The position numbers and the translations under genes were made by a program. Positions 1-7,979 of a DNA stretch of 64,000 bases are shown here, piece after piece. Within the stretch, counting starts at the first letter, position 1. Every line of letters starts with the position of its first letter. The stretch comes from Blastococcus sp. TF02-09 (GTDB lineage Bacteria; Actinomycetota; Actinomycetes; Mycobacteriales; Geodermatophilaceae). The stretch is taken from assembly GCF_003319105.1 (NCBI RefSeq), contig NZ_QOHH01000007.1, positions 124,001 through 188,000 of the forward strand, in the 5' to 3' direction. The notes under the pieces are model-generated. The model was not told the DNA's origin. It ran no database searches and saw only the letters and a list, made by a program, of their open reading frames with translations.

Positions 1-1548
1 GCGGGTGTCGACACCGCGAAGATGGAGCAGCGGATCATCAACCCGTCGCTCAAGGACGACCCCGCGGTGGCCCGCCGGGACGTCCGCGCGGTCCCGCCGG
101 CCGAGCTGCAGCAGTCCGCCAAGGGCGACTACCAGTCGGGGCTCGCCGTGACCGGCGGTCAGTTCACCGCCACCTACCAGTTCCCGACCGCCGCGACCGC
201 CACGGCCGTCAGCGAGGGCCAGCTGCGCGTCATGGCCTGGCAGAACGAGGACGCCGACGGCAACCGCCAGGGCCTGACCATCAGCGAGTTCGGGGAGATC
301 GACGGCCCGGGCTTCGGCGGCTGCCCCGCCGGTGCCGCCGGACAGGGCCCGAAGTCGCCGACCGGTGTGACCGCCACGCAGAGCGCGCCCGGCGAGATCA
401 CGGTCGGGTGGACGCCCGCGACCCAAAACCCGGGCACCGCGCCGGTGCAGGGCTTCACGGTGCGCGCGGTCTCGGTCGCCAGCACCGCCGGCGAGCAGAC
501 CGAGTTCGGCAAGCGCATCAGCAACCCGAACGCCACGTCGACCAAGCTGAGCGGCACGCTGGCCGGCAACCGCATCGAGGTGCGGACGGTCACCGACGCG
601 GGTGAGTCCTGGCCGCCGGCCCTGGTCGGCAGCCCGGCGGACGGCGGAGCCGGAGGCAACACGGACACGACGGCGCCGACCGTGAGCGCAACGCCCGCGG
701 GCGGCACGGTCACCGCCGACCCGACGATCACCCTCGCGACGTCGGCCGACGGTCAGATCTACTACACGCTCGACGGCACCAGCCCGCTGGACGGCGTGGA
801 CGCCGGGGCGGACGCCAACCTGTACACGGCTCCCTTCCCCCTCGGGCTGAGCGCGGCCAAGCCGTCGGTGACGCTCAAGTACGTCGCCTTCGACGCGGCC
901 GGCAACACGTCGTTCGTCAAGACCGAGACGTACACGCTGGGCACCGCCGCCGCGCCGGGCGCCCCGGTGCTCGGAGCGGTCACGCCGGGGAACAACTCCG
1001 CCGTCGTCAACTGGACGGCGCCGACCCCGGGCTCGCAGCCGATCACCGGGTACACGGTCACGGCCACGCCGCCGACCGGCCCGGCCCGGACGGCGACCGC
1101 CCTGCCCGGCTCGACCCAGGCGACGGTGACCGGGCTGACCAACGGCACGGTCTACACGGTGACGGTGACGGCGACCAACGCGGTGGGCACCGGTGCTCCG
1201 TCCGCCGCGAAGACCGTCACCCCGGCCGCACCGGCCGCGGACACCATCACGGTCACCCGCGCCCAGTGGAAGACCGGTGACTTCCGCATTCAGGGCACGG
1301 GCAGCGAGGCCGGCGCGACCATCACGGTCACGGCACTCACCGCCCAGGGCGTCCCGGTCGTCGACCCCGCCACCGGGCTCCCGCGGACGATCACCACGAC
1401 GGTCGCCGCACCGGTCGCGCCCGAGGTGACCGGCGCCTGGACGATCCGCGCGCGCACCGGCTGGTTCGCCACCAACCGGCCCGCGCTCGTGAGGGTCACC
1501 TCCAGCCGCGGCGGCAGCATCGCCACGACGACCGTCGCGAACGGCTGA
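1..1548 (+). CDS. Secreted fibronectin type III / chitobiase-like domain protein (5' partial)
   Basis: The frame is open from base 1, so the start almost certainly lies upstream; the first ATG inside is at 22. The visible part holds an FN3-like module (about bases 355-620, with typical TAPVQGFTV and GNRIEVRTVT segments), a chitobiase/hexosaminidase C-terminal-like module (about 680-930, core IYYTLDGTSPL), a second FN3 module (about 955-1220, core PITGYTVTATP and LTNGTVYTVTVTATN) and a C-terminal beta-rich, Ig-like tail. No catalytic domain is visible. Such modules are binding or spacer domains of extracellular proteins; any enzyme domain would be upstream of the window. The gene faces a converging gene and ends just before a double hairpin. 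Confidence 0.75.
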   Translation, partial: AGVDTAKMEQRIINPSLKDDPAVARRDVRAVPPAELQQSAKGDYQSGLAVTGGQFTATYQFPTAATATAVSEGQLRVMAWQNEDADGNRQGLTISEFGEIDGPGFGGCPAGAAGQGPKSPTGVTATQSAPGEITVGWTPATQNPGTAPVQGFTVRAVSVASTAGEQTEFGKRISNPNATSTKLSGTLAGNRIEVRTVTDAGESWPPALVGSPADGGAGGNTDTTAPTVSATPAGGTVTADPTITLATSADGQIYYTLDGTSPLDGVDAGADANLYTAPFPLGLSAAKPSVTLKYVAFDAAGNTSFVKTETYTLGTAAAPGAPVLGAVTPGNNSAVVNWTAPTPGSQPITGYTVTATPPTGPARTATALPGSTQATVTGLTNGTVYTVTVTATNAVGTGAPSAAKTVTPAAPAADTITVTRAQWKTGDFRIQGTGSEAGATITVTALTAQGVPVVDPATGLPRTITTTVAAPVAPEVTGAWTIRARTGWFATNRPALVRVTSSRGGSIATTTVANG

Positions 1549-1553
1549 CCCCA

Positions 1554-1585
1554 GCGGCGCCCGGTCCCTGCGGACCGGGCGCCGC
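1554..1585. terminator. Strong hairpin, probable terminator
   Basis: A perfect 14-bp stem (GCGGCGCCCGGTCC with its complement at 1572-1585) with a 4-nt loop starts 6 nt after the stop codon of the FN3 protein. There is no U-tract, which is usual for high-GC actinobacteria. Confidence 0.75.
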
Positions 1586-1595
1586 CGGACCGGCA

Positions 1596-1636
1596 GCAGA
1601 GGGCACGTCATCCCCCGCGGATGGCGTGCCCTCTGC
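1596..1636. terminator. Second hairpin, probable bidirectional terminator
   Basis: A 12-bp perfect stem (GCAGAGGGCACG at 1596-1607, complement at 1625-1636) lies between the two converging genes. A nested CATCC/GGATG stem lies inside the loop. With the preceding hairpin it would stop transcription from both sides. Confidence 0.65.
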
Positions 1637-1648
1637 GTGTGCCGGGGG

Positions 1649-2419
1649 TCAGCCGGCGGACGTGAACGCCGTGGGTGTGACGCCGGCCTGCTCCAGCGCC
1701 GTCCGCACCGCCCGGGCGAGCGCCACCGCGCCCGGGGTGTCGCCGTGCACGCAGATCGACGCGACGGCGGCCGGCACGGTGCTGCCGTCCACGGCCACCA
1801 CGGTGCCCTCGACCGCCATGCGCACGGCCCGCGCCGCGACCTCGGCCGCGTCGTGCACGACCGCCCCCGGCTCGCGCCGCGGCACCAGGCCGCCCTCGGC
1901 GGTGTAGCCGCGGTCGGCGAACCCCTCCGGGACCGGTCGAAGGCCCGCCGCCTCCGCCGCCCGCAGCAGCGCCGAGCCGGGCAGCCCCAGCACCGCCAGC
2001 GCCGGGTCGTGGGCGACGACGGCGTCGACGACGGCCCGGGCCTGCGCCTCGTGCCCGACCACCGCGTTGTACAGGGCGCCGTGCGGTTTGACGTAGCGGA
2101 CCCGGGTGCCCTCGGCCCGGGCGATGCCGTCGAGCGCGGCCAGCTGGTACAGGACGTCGGCGGCGAGCTCGACCGGCTCGACGTCGACGAACCGGCGGCC
2201 GAAGCCGGCCAGGTCGCGGTAGGAGACCTGCGCCCCGACGGCCACGCCCGCGGCGGCGGCGCCGGCGCAGACGCGGCGCATCGTCGTCGGGTCGCCGGCG
2301 TGGAAGCCGCAGGCGACGTTGGCGCTGGTGACGACGCCGAGCAGCGCGTCGTCGTCACCCAGCCGCCAGACGCCGAACCCCTCTCCGAGGTCGGCGTTGA
2401 GGTCGACGGAGGTGCTCAC
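1649..2419 (-). CDS. pxpA: LamB/YcsF family 5-oxoprolinase subunit PxpA
   Basis: The 256-residue protein begins with the family signature [12 protein letters not shown] and continues with [13 protein letters not shown] and [10 protein letters not shown], all diagnostic of the LamB/YcsF family. PxpA works with PxpB and PxpC to open 5-oxoproline to glutamate with ATP. No pxpB or pxpC lies next to it here, so partners would be elsewhere. The GTG start at 2419 gives the normal N-terminus and no other start codon fits, yet it sits inside a perfect inverted repeat (see 2414-2448). It follows the alcohol dehydrogenase on the same strand with a 36-nt gap. Confidence 0.88.
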   Translation of the reverse strand: MSTSVDLNADLGEGFGVWRLGDDDALLGVVTSANVACGFHAGDPTTMRRVCAGAAAAGVAVGAQVSYRDLAGFGRRFVDVEPVELAADVLYQLAALDGIARAEGTRVRYVKPHGALYNAVVGHEAQARAVVDAVVAHDPALAVLGLPGSALLRAAEAAGLRPVPEGFADRGYTAEGGLVPRREPGAVVHDAAEVAARAVRMAVEGTVVAVDGSTVPAAVASICVHGDTPGAVALARAVRTALEQAGVTPTAFTSAG

Positions 2420-2448
2420 CGGCGCAGTCTCGCACTGCGCCGGTGAGC
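2414..2448 (-). promoter_or_regulatory. 14-bp inverted repeat covering the pxpA start codon
   Basis: GCTCACCGGCGCAG at 2414-2427 pairs perfectly with 2435-2448 around a 7-nt loop. On the minus strand it follows the stop codon of the alcohol dehydrogenase (2456) and contains the GTG start of pxpA (2419). It could terminate the upstream transcript, hide the pxpA start, or bind a regulator. Which of these applies cannot be told from sequence. Confidence 0.6.
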
Positions 2449-2455
2449 GGAGCGC

Positions 2456-3640
2456 TCAGAGCTCGGGCTTGAGCTGCACCTTCACGACGCCGTCTTCCTT
2501 CTTCTGGAACTTCCGGTACATCTCCGGCGCCTCCGACAGCGGCACCCGGTGCGTGGCGAAGTCGTCCACGCCGAGCGGATCGGCGTCGGTGAGCAGCGGC
2601 ATGATCTCCGGGATCCAGCGCTTGATGTTGCACTGGCCCATGCGCAGCTGGATCTGCTTGTCGAACATCGTCATCAGCGGCATCGGGTCGGCGGCGCCGC
2701 CGTAGACACCGGACAGCGAGATCGTGCCGCCGCGGCGGACGATGTCGATCGCGGAGTACAGCGCGTTCAGCCGGTCGACGCCGGCGTGCTCCATGATCGG
2801 CGCGGAGACGGCCTTGGGCAGCAGGCCGGCCGCCTTCTGGACGAAGGTCGTGGCCGGGGAGCCGTGCGCCTCCATGCCGACGGCGTCCAGCACCGAGTCG
2901 GGACCGCGGCCGCCGGTCATGTCCCGGATGGCGTCGCCGATCTCGTCGACCTCGTTCAGGTCCACGACCTCGACGCCGCGGGCGCGCACCCGCGCCAGCC
3001 GCTCGGGCACCAGGTCCACGCCGATCACCCGGTAGCCCTTGTGCTGGGCGATCCGGCAGGCGAAGTCACCGATCGGACCCAGCCCCAGGACGACGAGCGT
3101 CCCGCCGTCCGGGACGGCTGCGTACTCCACGCCCTGCCATGCCGTGGGCAGGATGTCGGAGAGGTAGGCGAACCGGTCGTCGGGCGGGCCGTCCGGCAGC
3201 GGGATGTGGGTGAACTGCGCCTGCGGCACCCGCAGGTACTCGGCCTGGCCGCCGGCCACCTCGCCGTAGAGCTTGGAGAAGCCGAACAGCGCCGCGCCCG
3301 TGCCGTGCTCGCGCACCTGGGTGGTCTCGCACTGGGTGTACAGCTGCTGCTGGCACATCCAGCAGTGCCCGCAGGAGATCTGGAACGGGATGGAGACCCG
3401 GTCGCCGACCTTCAGGTTGCCGACGGCCGAACCCACCTCGACGACCTGGCCCATGTTCTCGTGGCCGAGGATGTCGCCCACGCCCATGAACGGCGACAGC
3501 GGCTCGTAGAGGTGCAGGTCCGAACCGCAGATGTTCGAGGTGGTGACCCGGATGACGGCGTCCGTGGGCTCCTGCACGAACGGGTCGGGCACCTCCTCCA
3601 CCCGTACGTCGCGCTGTCCGTGCCAGGTCACTGCCTTCAT
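2456..3640 (-). CDS. Zinc-dependent alcohol dehydrogenase, formaldehyde dehydrogenase-like
   Basis: This 394-residue medium-chain dehydrogenase/reductase has a catalytic-zinc site (Cys38 in NICGSDLH, His60-Glu61 in GHENMG) and the four structural-zinc cysteines C90, C93, C96 and C104 (SCGHCWMC...C). A Rossmann motif GLGPIG follows at about residue 180. The long insert and C-terminal half resemble the glutathione-independent formaldehyde dehydrogenase-like subgroup, so oxidation of an aldehyde or alcohol with NAD is likely; the true substrate is unknown. The ATG at 3640 is chosen because homologous sequence begins there (MKAVTWHG) and GGTGG lies upstream; a far longer open frame upstream is a high-GC artefact. 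It is divergent from the radical SAM gene at 3785. Confidence 0.87.
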   Translation of the reverse strand: MKAVTWHGQRDVRVEEVPDPFVQEPTDAVIRVTTSNICGSDLHLYEPLSPFMGVGDILGHENMGQVVEVGSAVGNLKVGDRVSIPFQISCGHCWMCQQQLYTQCETTQVREHGTGAALFGFSKLYGEVAGGQAEYLRVPQAQFTHIPLPDGPPDDRFAYLSDILPTAWQGVEYAAVPDGGTLVVLGLGPIGDFACRIAQHKGYRVIGVDLVPERLARVRARGVEVVDLNEVDEIGDAIRDMTGGRGPDSVLDAVGMEAHGSPATTFVQKAAGLLPKAVSAPIMEHAGVDRLNALYSAIDIVRRGGTISLSGVYGGAADPMPLMTMFDKQIQLRMGQCNIKRWIPEIMPLLTDADPLGVDDFATHRVPLSEAPEMYRKFQKKEDGVVKVQLKPEL

Positions 3641-3784
3641 GGATCCACCGTTCGTCTCGTCCTCGCGTCCCCGTCGGCACACGATCGTCATCGCTGGCTG
3701 TGCCCTTGGCCGCGAGCACGAAACCGAGGCCTCCGCCATGCCCGCGGGCGGAATGCCGGCCCCCGGCCGCACGCTGGACCTGGC

Positions 3785-4900
3785 ATGGCACCGGCCGAGC
3801 TCACGCTCTTCGACCCCGAGCCGCCCCCGACCCCCGCGCCCCCGAACCGCCTCCTGCAGGTGCGCCGCATCTACGCCGAGCCCGCCGCCCTCGACAGCCC
3901 CCGCGGCCGCCAGGTGCTGGGTCGCTTCCCCGGGGCCGACGTCGTGGAGGTGCCCTCGCACTGGCAGATCCCCGACCTGCACGGCAACGCGGGCAACGTC
4001 GAGCGCTGGGTGCGGGTGAAGACCGAGACGCTGGTGCTCGGCGTCAAGAAGTCGCTCTCGGCCCGGCCCAACGGGCGGTCGGCGAACTGGATCGCGCCCT
4101 CGACCGCGAACGGCTGCGCCATGGCCTGCGCCTACTGCTACGTGCCCCGGCGCAAGGGCTACGCGAACCCGATCACCGTCTTCACCAACATCGAGCAGAT
4201 CACCGGCTACCTCCGCCGACACGTCGCGCGGCAGGGTCCCAAGACCGAGCCCGACCAGGCCGACCCGGAGAGCTGGGTCTACGACCTCGGCGAGAACAGC
4301 GACTGCTCGGTCGACGCGCTCGTGAGCGACAACGTCGCCGACCTCGTCGCCACGTTCCGGGAGCTGCCCACCGCCAAGGCCTCCTTCGCCACGAAGTACG
4401 TGAACCGGCAGCTGCTCGACCTCGACCCCGCCGGGCGGACCCGCATCCGCTTCTCCGTCATGCCGGAGGACGACGCGCGCGTGCTCGACGTCCGCACCAG
4501 CCGGGTGGCCGAGCGGATCGCCGCAGTCGACGACTTCGTCGAGGCCGGCTACGAGGTGCACCTCAACCTCTCGCCGGTGGTGCTCCGCGACGGCTGGGAG
4601 GCCGCCTGGGCTGCGTTGTTGCAGCGACTGGACGACGAGCTCTCCCCCACCGCCAAGGCGCAGGCGGCCGCCGAGGTCATCCTGCTCACCCACAACCGCG
4701 ACCTGCACGAGGTGAACCTCGGCTGGCACCCGCAGGCCGAGGACCTGCTCTGGCGTCCGGACCTGCAGCAGCCCAAGCGGAGCCAGAACGGGCAGGACAA
4801 CGTCCGGTACCGCAACGAGGTCAAGCGCGACGGGGTACAGCGGCTGTACCGACTGGTGGAGCAGCACGCGCCCTGGCTGCGGATCCGATACGCGTTCTGA
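3785..4900 (+). CDS. Spore photoproduct lyase family radical SAM protein (Rv2578c-like)
   Basis: The 371-residue protein carries the radical SAM cluster motif C111-x3-C115-x2-C118 (CAMACAYC) followed by YVPRRKG, as in SplB and its actinobacterial relatives. SplB repairs the thymine dimer called spore photoproduct, but non-spore-forming actinobacteria carry relatives of unproven function, so DNA repair is an inference. The N-terminus is proline-rich (residues 10-20). No strong ribosome site precedes the ATG. A CACGCT hexamer 9 nt upstream might serve as a -10 box for a nearly leaderless mRNA. Confidence 0.8.
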   Translation: MAPAELTLFDPEPPPTPAPPNRLLQVRRIYAEPAALDSPRGRQVLGRFPGADVVEVPSHWQIPDLHGNAGNVERWVRVKTETLVLGVKKSLSARPNGRSANWIAPSTANGCAMACAYCYVPRRKGYANPITVFTNIEQITGYLRRHVARQGPKTEPDQADPESWVYDLGENSDCSVDALVSDNVADLVATFRELPTAKASFATKYVNRQLLDLDPAGRTRIRFSVMPEDDARVLDVRTSRVAERIAAVDDFVEAGYEVHLNLSPVVLRDGWEAAWAALLQRLDDELSPTAKAQAAAEVILLTHNRDLHEVNLGWHPQAEDLLWRPDLQQPKRSQNGQDNVRYRNEVKRDGVQRLYRLVEQHAPWLRIRYAF

Positions 4901-4988
4901 CCCCCACGGGCAAGCGGGTGTCGACAAGGACACATGTCGACTCATCCCTTCAGGCGACCACGTCCGGTGTGACACAGTTCTACGCACA

Positions 4989-6686
4989 GTGATCGTTCCA
5001 CCGCCGGGGGGCAGGGTGCCGCTGAACTCGGTTCGTCCGCCGACGGTCTCCCCGGAGACCCTGCTGGACGCGCTGCCCGACGCCGTCGTGGTGGCCGACG
5101 CCCGCGGCAGGGTGACCTTCGCGAACCCGGCGATCCACCGGCTGCTCGGCCACTCCCCTGGTGCCCTGCTGGGGCGGCCGCTCACGGGTATCATGCCCCA
5201 GCGCTTCCGGGCGGGGCACGGCGACCACATCACCCGGTTCCTGACCACGGGCGAGGGCGAACTGGTGGGGCAGACGACCCAGCTGCCCGCCCTGCACGCC
5301 GACGGCCACGAGGTCCTCATCGACGTCACGCTCGCCCGGGTGGAGCCCGCTCCGGGCGCGGCGCCGGAGGACTCGTCGATCGTCAGCGTGCTGAGGGACG
5401 CGAGCACCACGATCCTGCTCGAGCGCCAGCTGCAGGTGAGCCGCTACCTCGCCGCCACCCTCCGGGTGACCGCTGCGCTGACCGAGGCCGCGGACGCCGA
5501 CGTCGCCTTCCAGCGCCTGCTGCCCACGCTCTGCACGGAGCTGGACTGGGACGCCGCGGCGCTGTGGCAGGCCGACGAGCACAGCGGCCGGCTGGTGCAC
5601 GCCGCGACGTGGACCGCTCCCGGCGTCGAGGTGCCCGCCCTGCGCGCGGAGACCGGGCGCAGCTTCGGCCCGGGCGAGGGACTCCCCGGTCTCGTCCGCC
5701 AGTCGCGGGCGCCGGCGGTCCTCGAGGACCTGTGGAACGACGAGCGGTTCCTGCGCCGCGCGGCCGCCCGCGCCGACGACGTCCGCACCGGCGTGGCCTT
5801 CCCGGTCCTGCACGGCGAGTCGGTGCTCGGCGTCTGCGAGCTGTTCTCGCGCGCGCACCGCACCGTCCCCGAGGAGCTCACCGAGGTGCTCTCGCACACC
5901 GGCCGCCAGATCGGCCAGTTCCTCGGCCGGCTGCGGGCCGAGGCGGAGATGCGGTCGCTGGCCGAGACGCTCCAGCGCAGCCTGCTGCCCTCCCACCTGC
6001 CGACGGTGCCCGGCCTGGAACTGGCCTCGCGGTACCGGGCCGGCGGCGGGTCGGCGCTGGTCGGTGGCGACACCTACGACGTGCTGCCGCTCCCCGACGG
6101 CCGCTGGATGGCCCTCGTCGCCGACGTGTGCGGCACCGGCGCGGAGGCCGCCGCGCTGACGGCGCTGACCCGGCACACCGCCCGGGCCGCCTCGGCGGCC
6201 GGCTGCCCCGCGGCGGTGCTGGCCGCGGTCAACGCTGCGCTCCTGCGCGACCAGGGCGCCGGGCCGCTGCGGTTCGTCACCGCCGTCTGCCTGGTGCTGG
6301 AGGACGGCCCCGACGGGCGCCGGGCCGGCATCAGCATCGCCGGGCACCCGCCGCCCCTCCTGCGCACCGCCGACGGCGCCGTCGTGGCGCTGGGGCAGCC
6401 CTCCGCGCCGCTGGGCGTGGACGCCGCCACCACCTTCACCGACTCCACCGTCGACCTGCCGTGCGGCTCGACCCTGCTGCTCTACACCGACGGGGTCACC
6501 GAGGCCCGGGACGACGCGGGCGGGCAATTGGGCGAGGACACCCTCCAGCGGCTGCTCGCCGAGTCCGGCTGCACGACGGCCGAGGCGACGGTCGCCACGG
6601 TGGCGGCCGCGGTCGAGGCGCAGGTCACCGGGTCGCGCCACGAGGCCGACGACATGGCGCTGCTCGCCCTGACCGTGCCGGCCTGA
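4989..6686 (+). CDS. PAS-GAF-SpoIIE family protein phosphatase
   Basis: This is a 565-residue signalling protein. A PAS domain (about 20-130, core LPDAVVVADARGRVTFAN), a GAF domain (about 145-310) and a C-terminal PP2C/SpoIIE phosphatase (about 335-560, with VGGDTYDVL, VADVCGTG and LLLYTDGVTEA) are visible. Such proteins sense a ligand or redox cue and dephosphorylate anti-anti-sigma factors in partner-switching control of alternative sigma factors. No anti-sigma partner is adjacent. GTG at 4989 is used; an in-frame GTG at 5016, close behind a GGGGGG run, is an equally good start. It converges with the DUF6766 gene with one base between stops. Confidence 0.85.
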   Translation: MIVPPPGGRVPLNSVRPPTVSPETLLDALPDAVVVADARGRVTFANPAIHRLLGHSPGALLGRPLTGIMPQRFRAGHGDHITRFLTTGEGELVGQTTQLPALHADGHEVLIDVTLARVEPAPGAAPEDSSIVSVLRDASTTILLERQLQVSRYLAATLRVTAALTEAADADVAFQRLLPTLCTELDWDAAALWQADEHSGRLVHAATWTAPGVEVPALRAETGRSFGPGEGLPGLVRQSRAPAVLEDLWNDERFLRRAAARADDVRTGVAFPVLHGESVLGVCELFSRAHRTVPEELTEVLSHTGRQIGQFLGRLRAEAEMRSLAETLQRSLLPSHLPTVPGLELASRYRAGGGSALVGGDTYDVLPLPDGRWMALVADVCGTGAEAAALTALTRHTARAASAAGCPAAVLAAVNAALLRDQGAGPLRFVTAVCLVLEDGPDGRRAGISIAGHPPPLLRTADGAVVALGQPSAPLGVDAATTFTDSTVDLPCGSTLLLYTDGVTEARDDAGGQLGEDTLQRLLAESGCTTAEATVATVAAAVEAQVTGSRHEADDMALLALTVPA

Positions 6687-6687
6687 G

Positions 6688-7383
6688 TCAGCCGGTCCGG
6701 CCGGTGTCGGCGTGCGCGACGCCCACGGGCTTGGACTCCGGCGAGCCGCGCTGGCGCAGGTAGACGGCGAAGATCGTCATCGAGCCGACGGCGAGCATCT
6801 CCGACTGCCAGTTCTGGAAGCTCCGGTTCCAGAAGTCGGCCTCGCCCAGATAACCCGCCAGCGTCACCGGGTCCTGCCGCTGCCCCAGCTGCTCGCCGTT
6901 GAACGCCACCCACCCCGTGACGGCCGAGGCGGTCCAGGTGAGCAGGAACAGCCCGCCCATCACCAAACCGAGCGACCGCGAGAGCAGCGCCGTCCGCCAT
7001 CCCCCGGCCTGCGCCCAGCCGGGCGAGTCCGGGCCCGCGTGCTCGCCGACGCGCTGCTCCCGGTCGGTCTCCGTGCCCTCCTTGCCGGGTTCCTTCGACT
7101 CGCTGGACCCCTTCTGCACCAGCCACACGGTCGCGAAGACGTAGACGAAGAACTGCAGGTACTCCGACTGCCAGTTCTCCATCACGTCGACCCAGAACGA
7201 GGACGAGGTGACGTAGTCGAGCACCCCGAGCGGCTCGAGGCCGTTCGTGTGCTGCTGGGCGTTGACGTCCGCGGTGCCCGAGAGCGCCTGGCCGGCCAGC
7301 GTGGCGAGGAAGAGCCCGCCGAAGGTCAGGCTGAGCGCGTTGCTGCGCAGGAAGCCGTAGGTGGGTTCGTCGACGCTGCTCAC
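6688..7383 (-). CDS. DUF6766 family membrane protein with internal duplication
   Basis: The 231-residue protein consists of two similar halves. Each has a first hydrophobic helix (FGGLFLATLAG / MGGLFLLTWTAS), a linker, the motif ENWQSE/QNWQSE, a second helix, and a closing GSSESK/GSPESK. Four membrane segments result, with a charged loop between halves (about residues 93-130). I recognise this as the DUF6766 type but no function is established. The GTG start overlaps the stop of the 30-residue microprotein as GTGA, so translation is coupled. Confidence 0.75.
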   Translation of the reverse strand: MSSVDEPTYGFLRSNALSLTFGGLFLATLAGQALSGTADVNAQQHTNGLEPLGVLDYVTSSSFWVDVMENWQSEYLQFFVYVFATVWLVQKGSSESKEPGKEGTETDREQRVGEHAGPDSPGWAQAGGWRTALLSRSLGLVMGGLFLLTWTASAVTGWVAFNGEQLGQRQDPVTLAGYLGEADFWNRSFQNWQSEMLAVGSMTIFAVYLRQRGSPESKPVGVAHADTGRTG

Positions 7384-7472
7384 CGCCCGGTCACCCCCAG
7401 CACGAACGCGTAGGCGATGCCGAGCAGGATCAGGAGCAGGTAGGCCAGGAAGACCGCCTTGACGCCGTTCAC
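7380..7472 (-). CDS. 30-residue single-span membrane microprotein
   Basis: GTG at 7472 opens a 30-codon frame reading MNGVKAVFLAYLLL and ending VLGVTGR. Nearly all of it is one hydrophobic helix of about 20 residues. Its start overlaps the lipoprotein stop (GTGA) and its stop overlaps the DUF6766 start (GTGA). Two such overlaps in a row argue that it is translated. It may be a small subunit or regulator of the DUF6766 membrane protein; that is inference. Confidence 0.6.
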   Translation of the reverse strand: MNGVKAVFLAYLLLILLGIAYAFVLGVTGR

Positions 7473-7855
7473 GGCCCGTCCACCTCGCAGTCGTAGGGCA
7501 GCTCGCCGCGGGGCTCGCACGCCGCCGCCGTCACCCGCCAGCCCGTGCCGGTCTCGGTCAGGAAGACGACGTCGCCGCCGAGGCGGACCTGCGCGTCACC
7601 GCCCCACACCTCGACCGCCGTCACGTCGCCCCCCGGCAGCTGCACGTCGCCGAGCACGTCGGCGCACGGCGCGGCGCCGTCCGCCTCGAGGGCGGCACGG
7701 GTCGCCGGTGCCAGCAGATCGCAGCGGTCCTGCGGATCCCCGCGGGGATCCTCGAAGGCGGTGGCGACCGCCCCGGCGTCCGCCTCGGACGCGGCGGCGC
7801 ACCCGGTCAGCGCCAGGGCTCCGGCGGTCACCAGGCCGGCAGCTGTTCCGCGCAC
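7469..7855 (-). CDS. Small secreted lipoprotein of unknown function
   Basis: The 128-residue protein starts at GTG 7855, behind a GAGGAG ribosome site, and has a lipoprotein signal (GLVTAGALALTGC, lipobox LTGC). The mature part is acidic, with cysteines in DRCDLLAP, APCADVL, AACEPR and YDCEV and a predicted beta-rich fold (VWGGDAQVRLGGDVVFLT). The open frame extends upstream through 8152, but that part lies under the divergent desaturase gene. It heads the coupled trio lipoprotein-microprotein-DUF6766. Confidence 0.72.
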   Translation of the reverse strand: MRGTAAGLVTAGALALTGCAAASEADAGAVATAFEDPRGDPQDRCDLLAPATRAALEADGAAPCADVLGDVQLPGGDVTAVEVWGGDAQVRLGGDVVFLTETGTGWRVTAAACEPRGELPYDCEVDGP

Positions 7856-7966
7856 GACGTCTCCTCGCGACGGGGTGCCCGGTGCGCTGCTCGACCGGGC
7901 ACCCGGGCCGCTACCCGCGAACCGGCACCGGACACACGCCCGACCGAGCGCCCACGCGGGGCCGGT

Positions 7967-7972
7967 TACCGT
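7967..7972 (+). promoter_or_regulatory. Probable -10 box of a leaderless crtI-like mRNA
   Basis: TACCGT lies exactly 7 nt before GTG 7980. This is the same arrangement seen before dapD, dapE, tag, sdhC and the MmcQ pair. It also decides the start codon of the desaturase. Confidence 0.6.
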
Positions 7973-7979
7973 GGCCGAC

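Noticed and set aside
2549-3784. Long plus-strand frame opposite the alcohol dehydrogenase
   Set aside because: It mirrors the codons of the dehydrogenase and has no family features; only the part from 3785 is a real gene.
3641-5410. Upstream extension of the dehydrogenase frame
   Set aside because: The extension runs antisense to the radical SAM and phosphatase genes, is Arg/Val/Gly-rich, and the family N-terminus begins at 3640.
7545-7979. Longer N-terminus for the crtI-like gene
   Set aside because: It overlaps the divergent lipoprotein gene and lies before the FAD-binding motif; GTG 7980 with a TACCGT box fits better.
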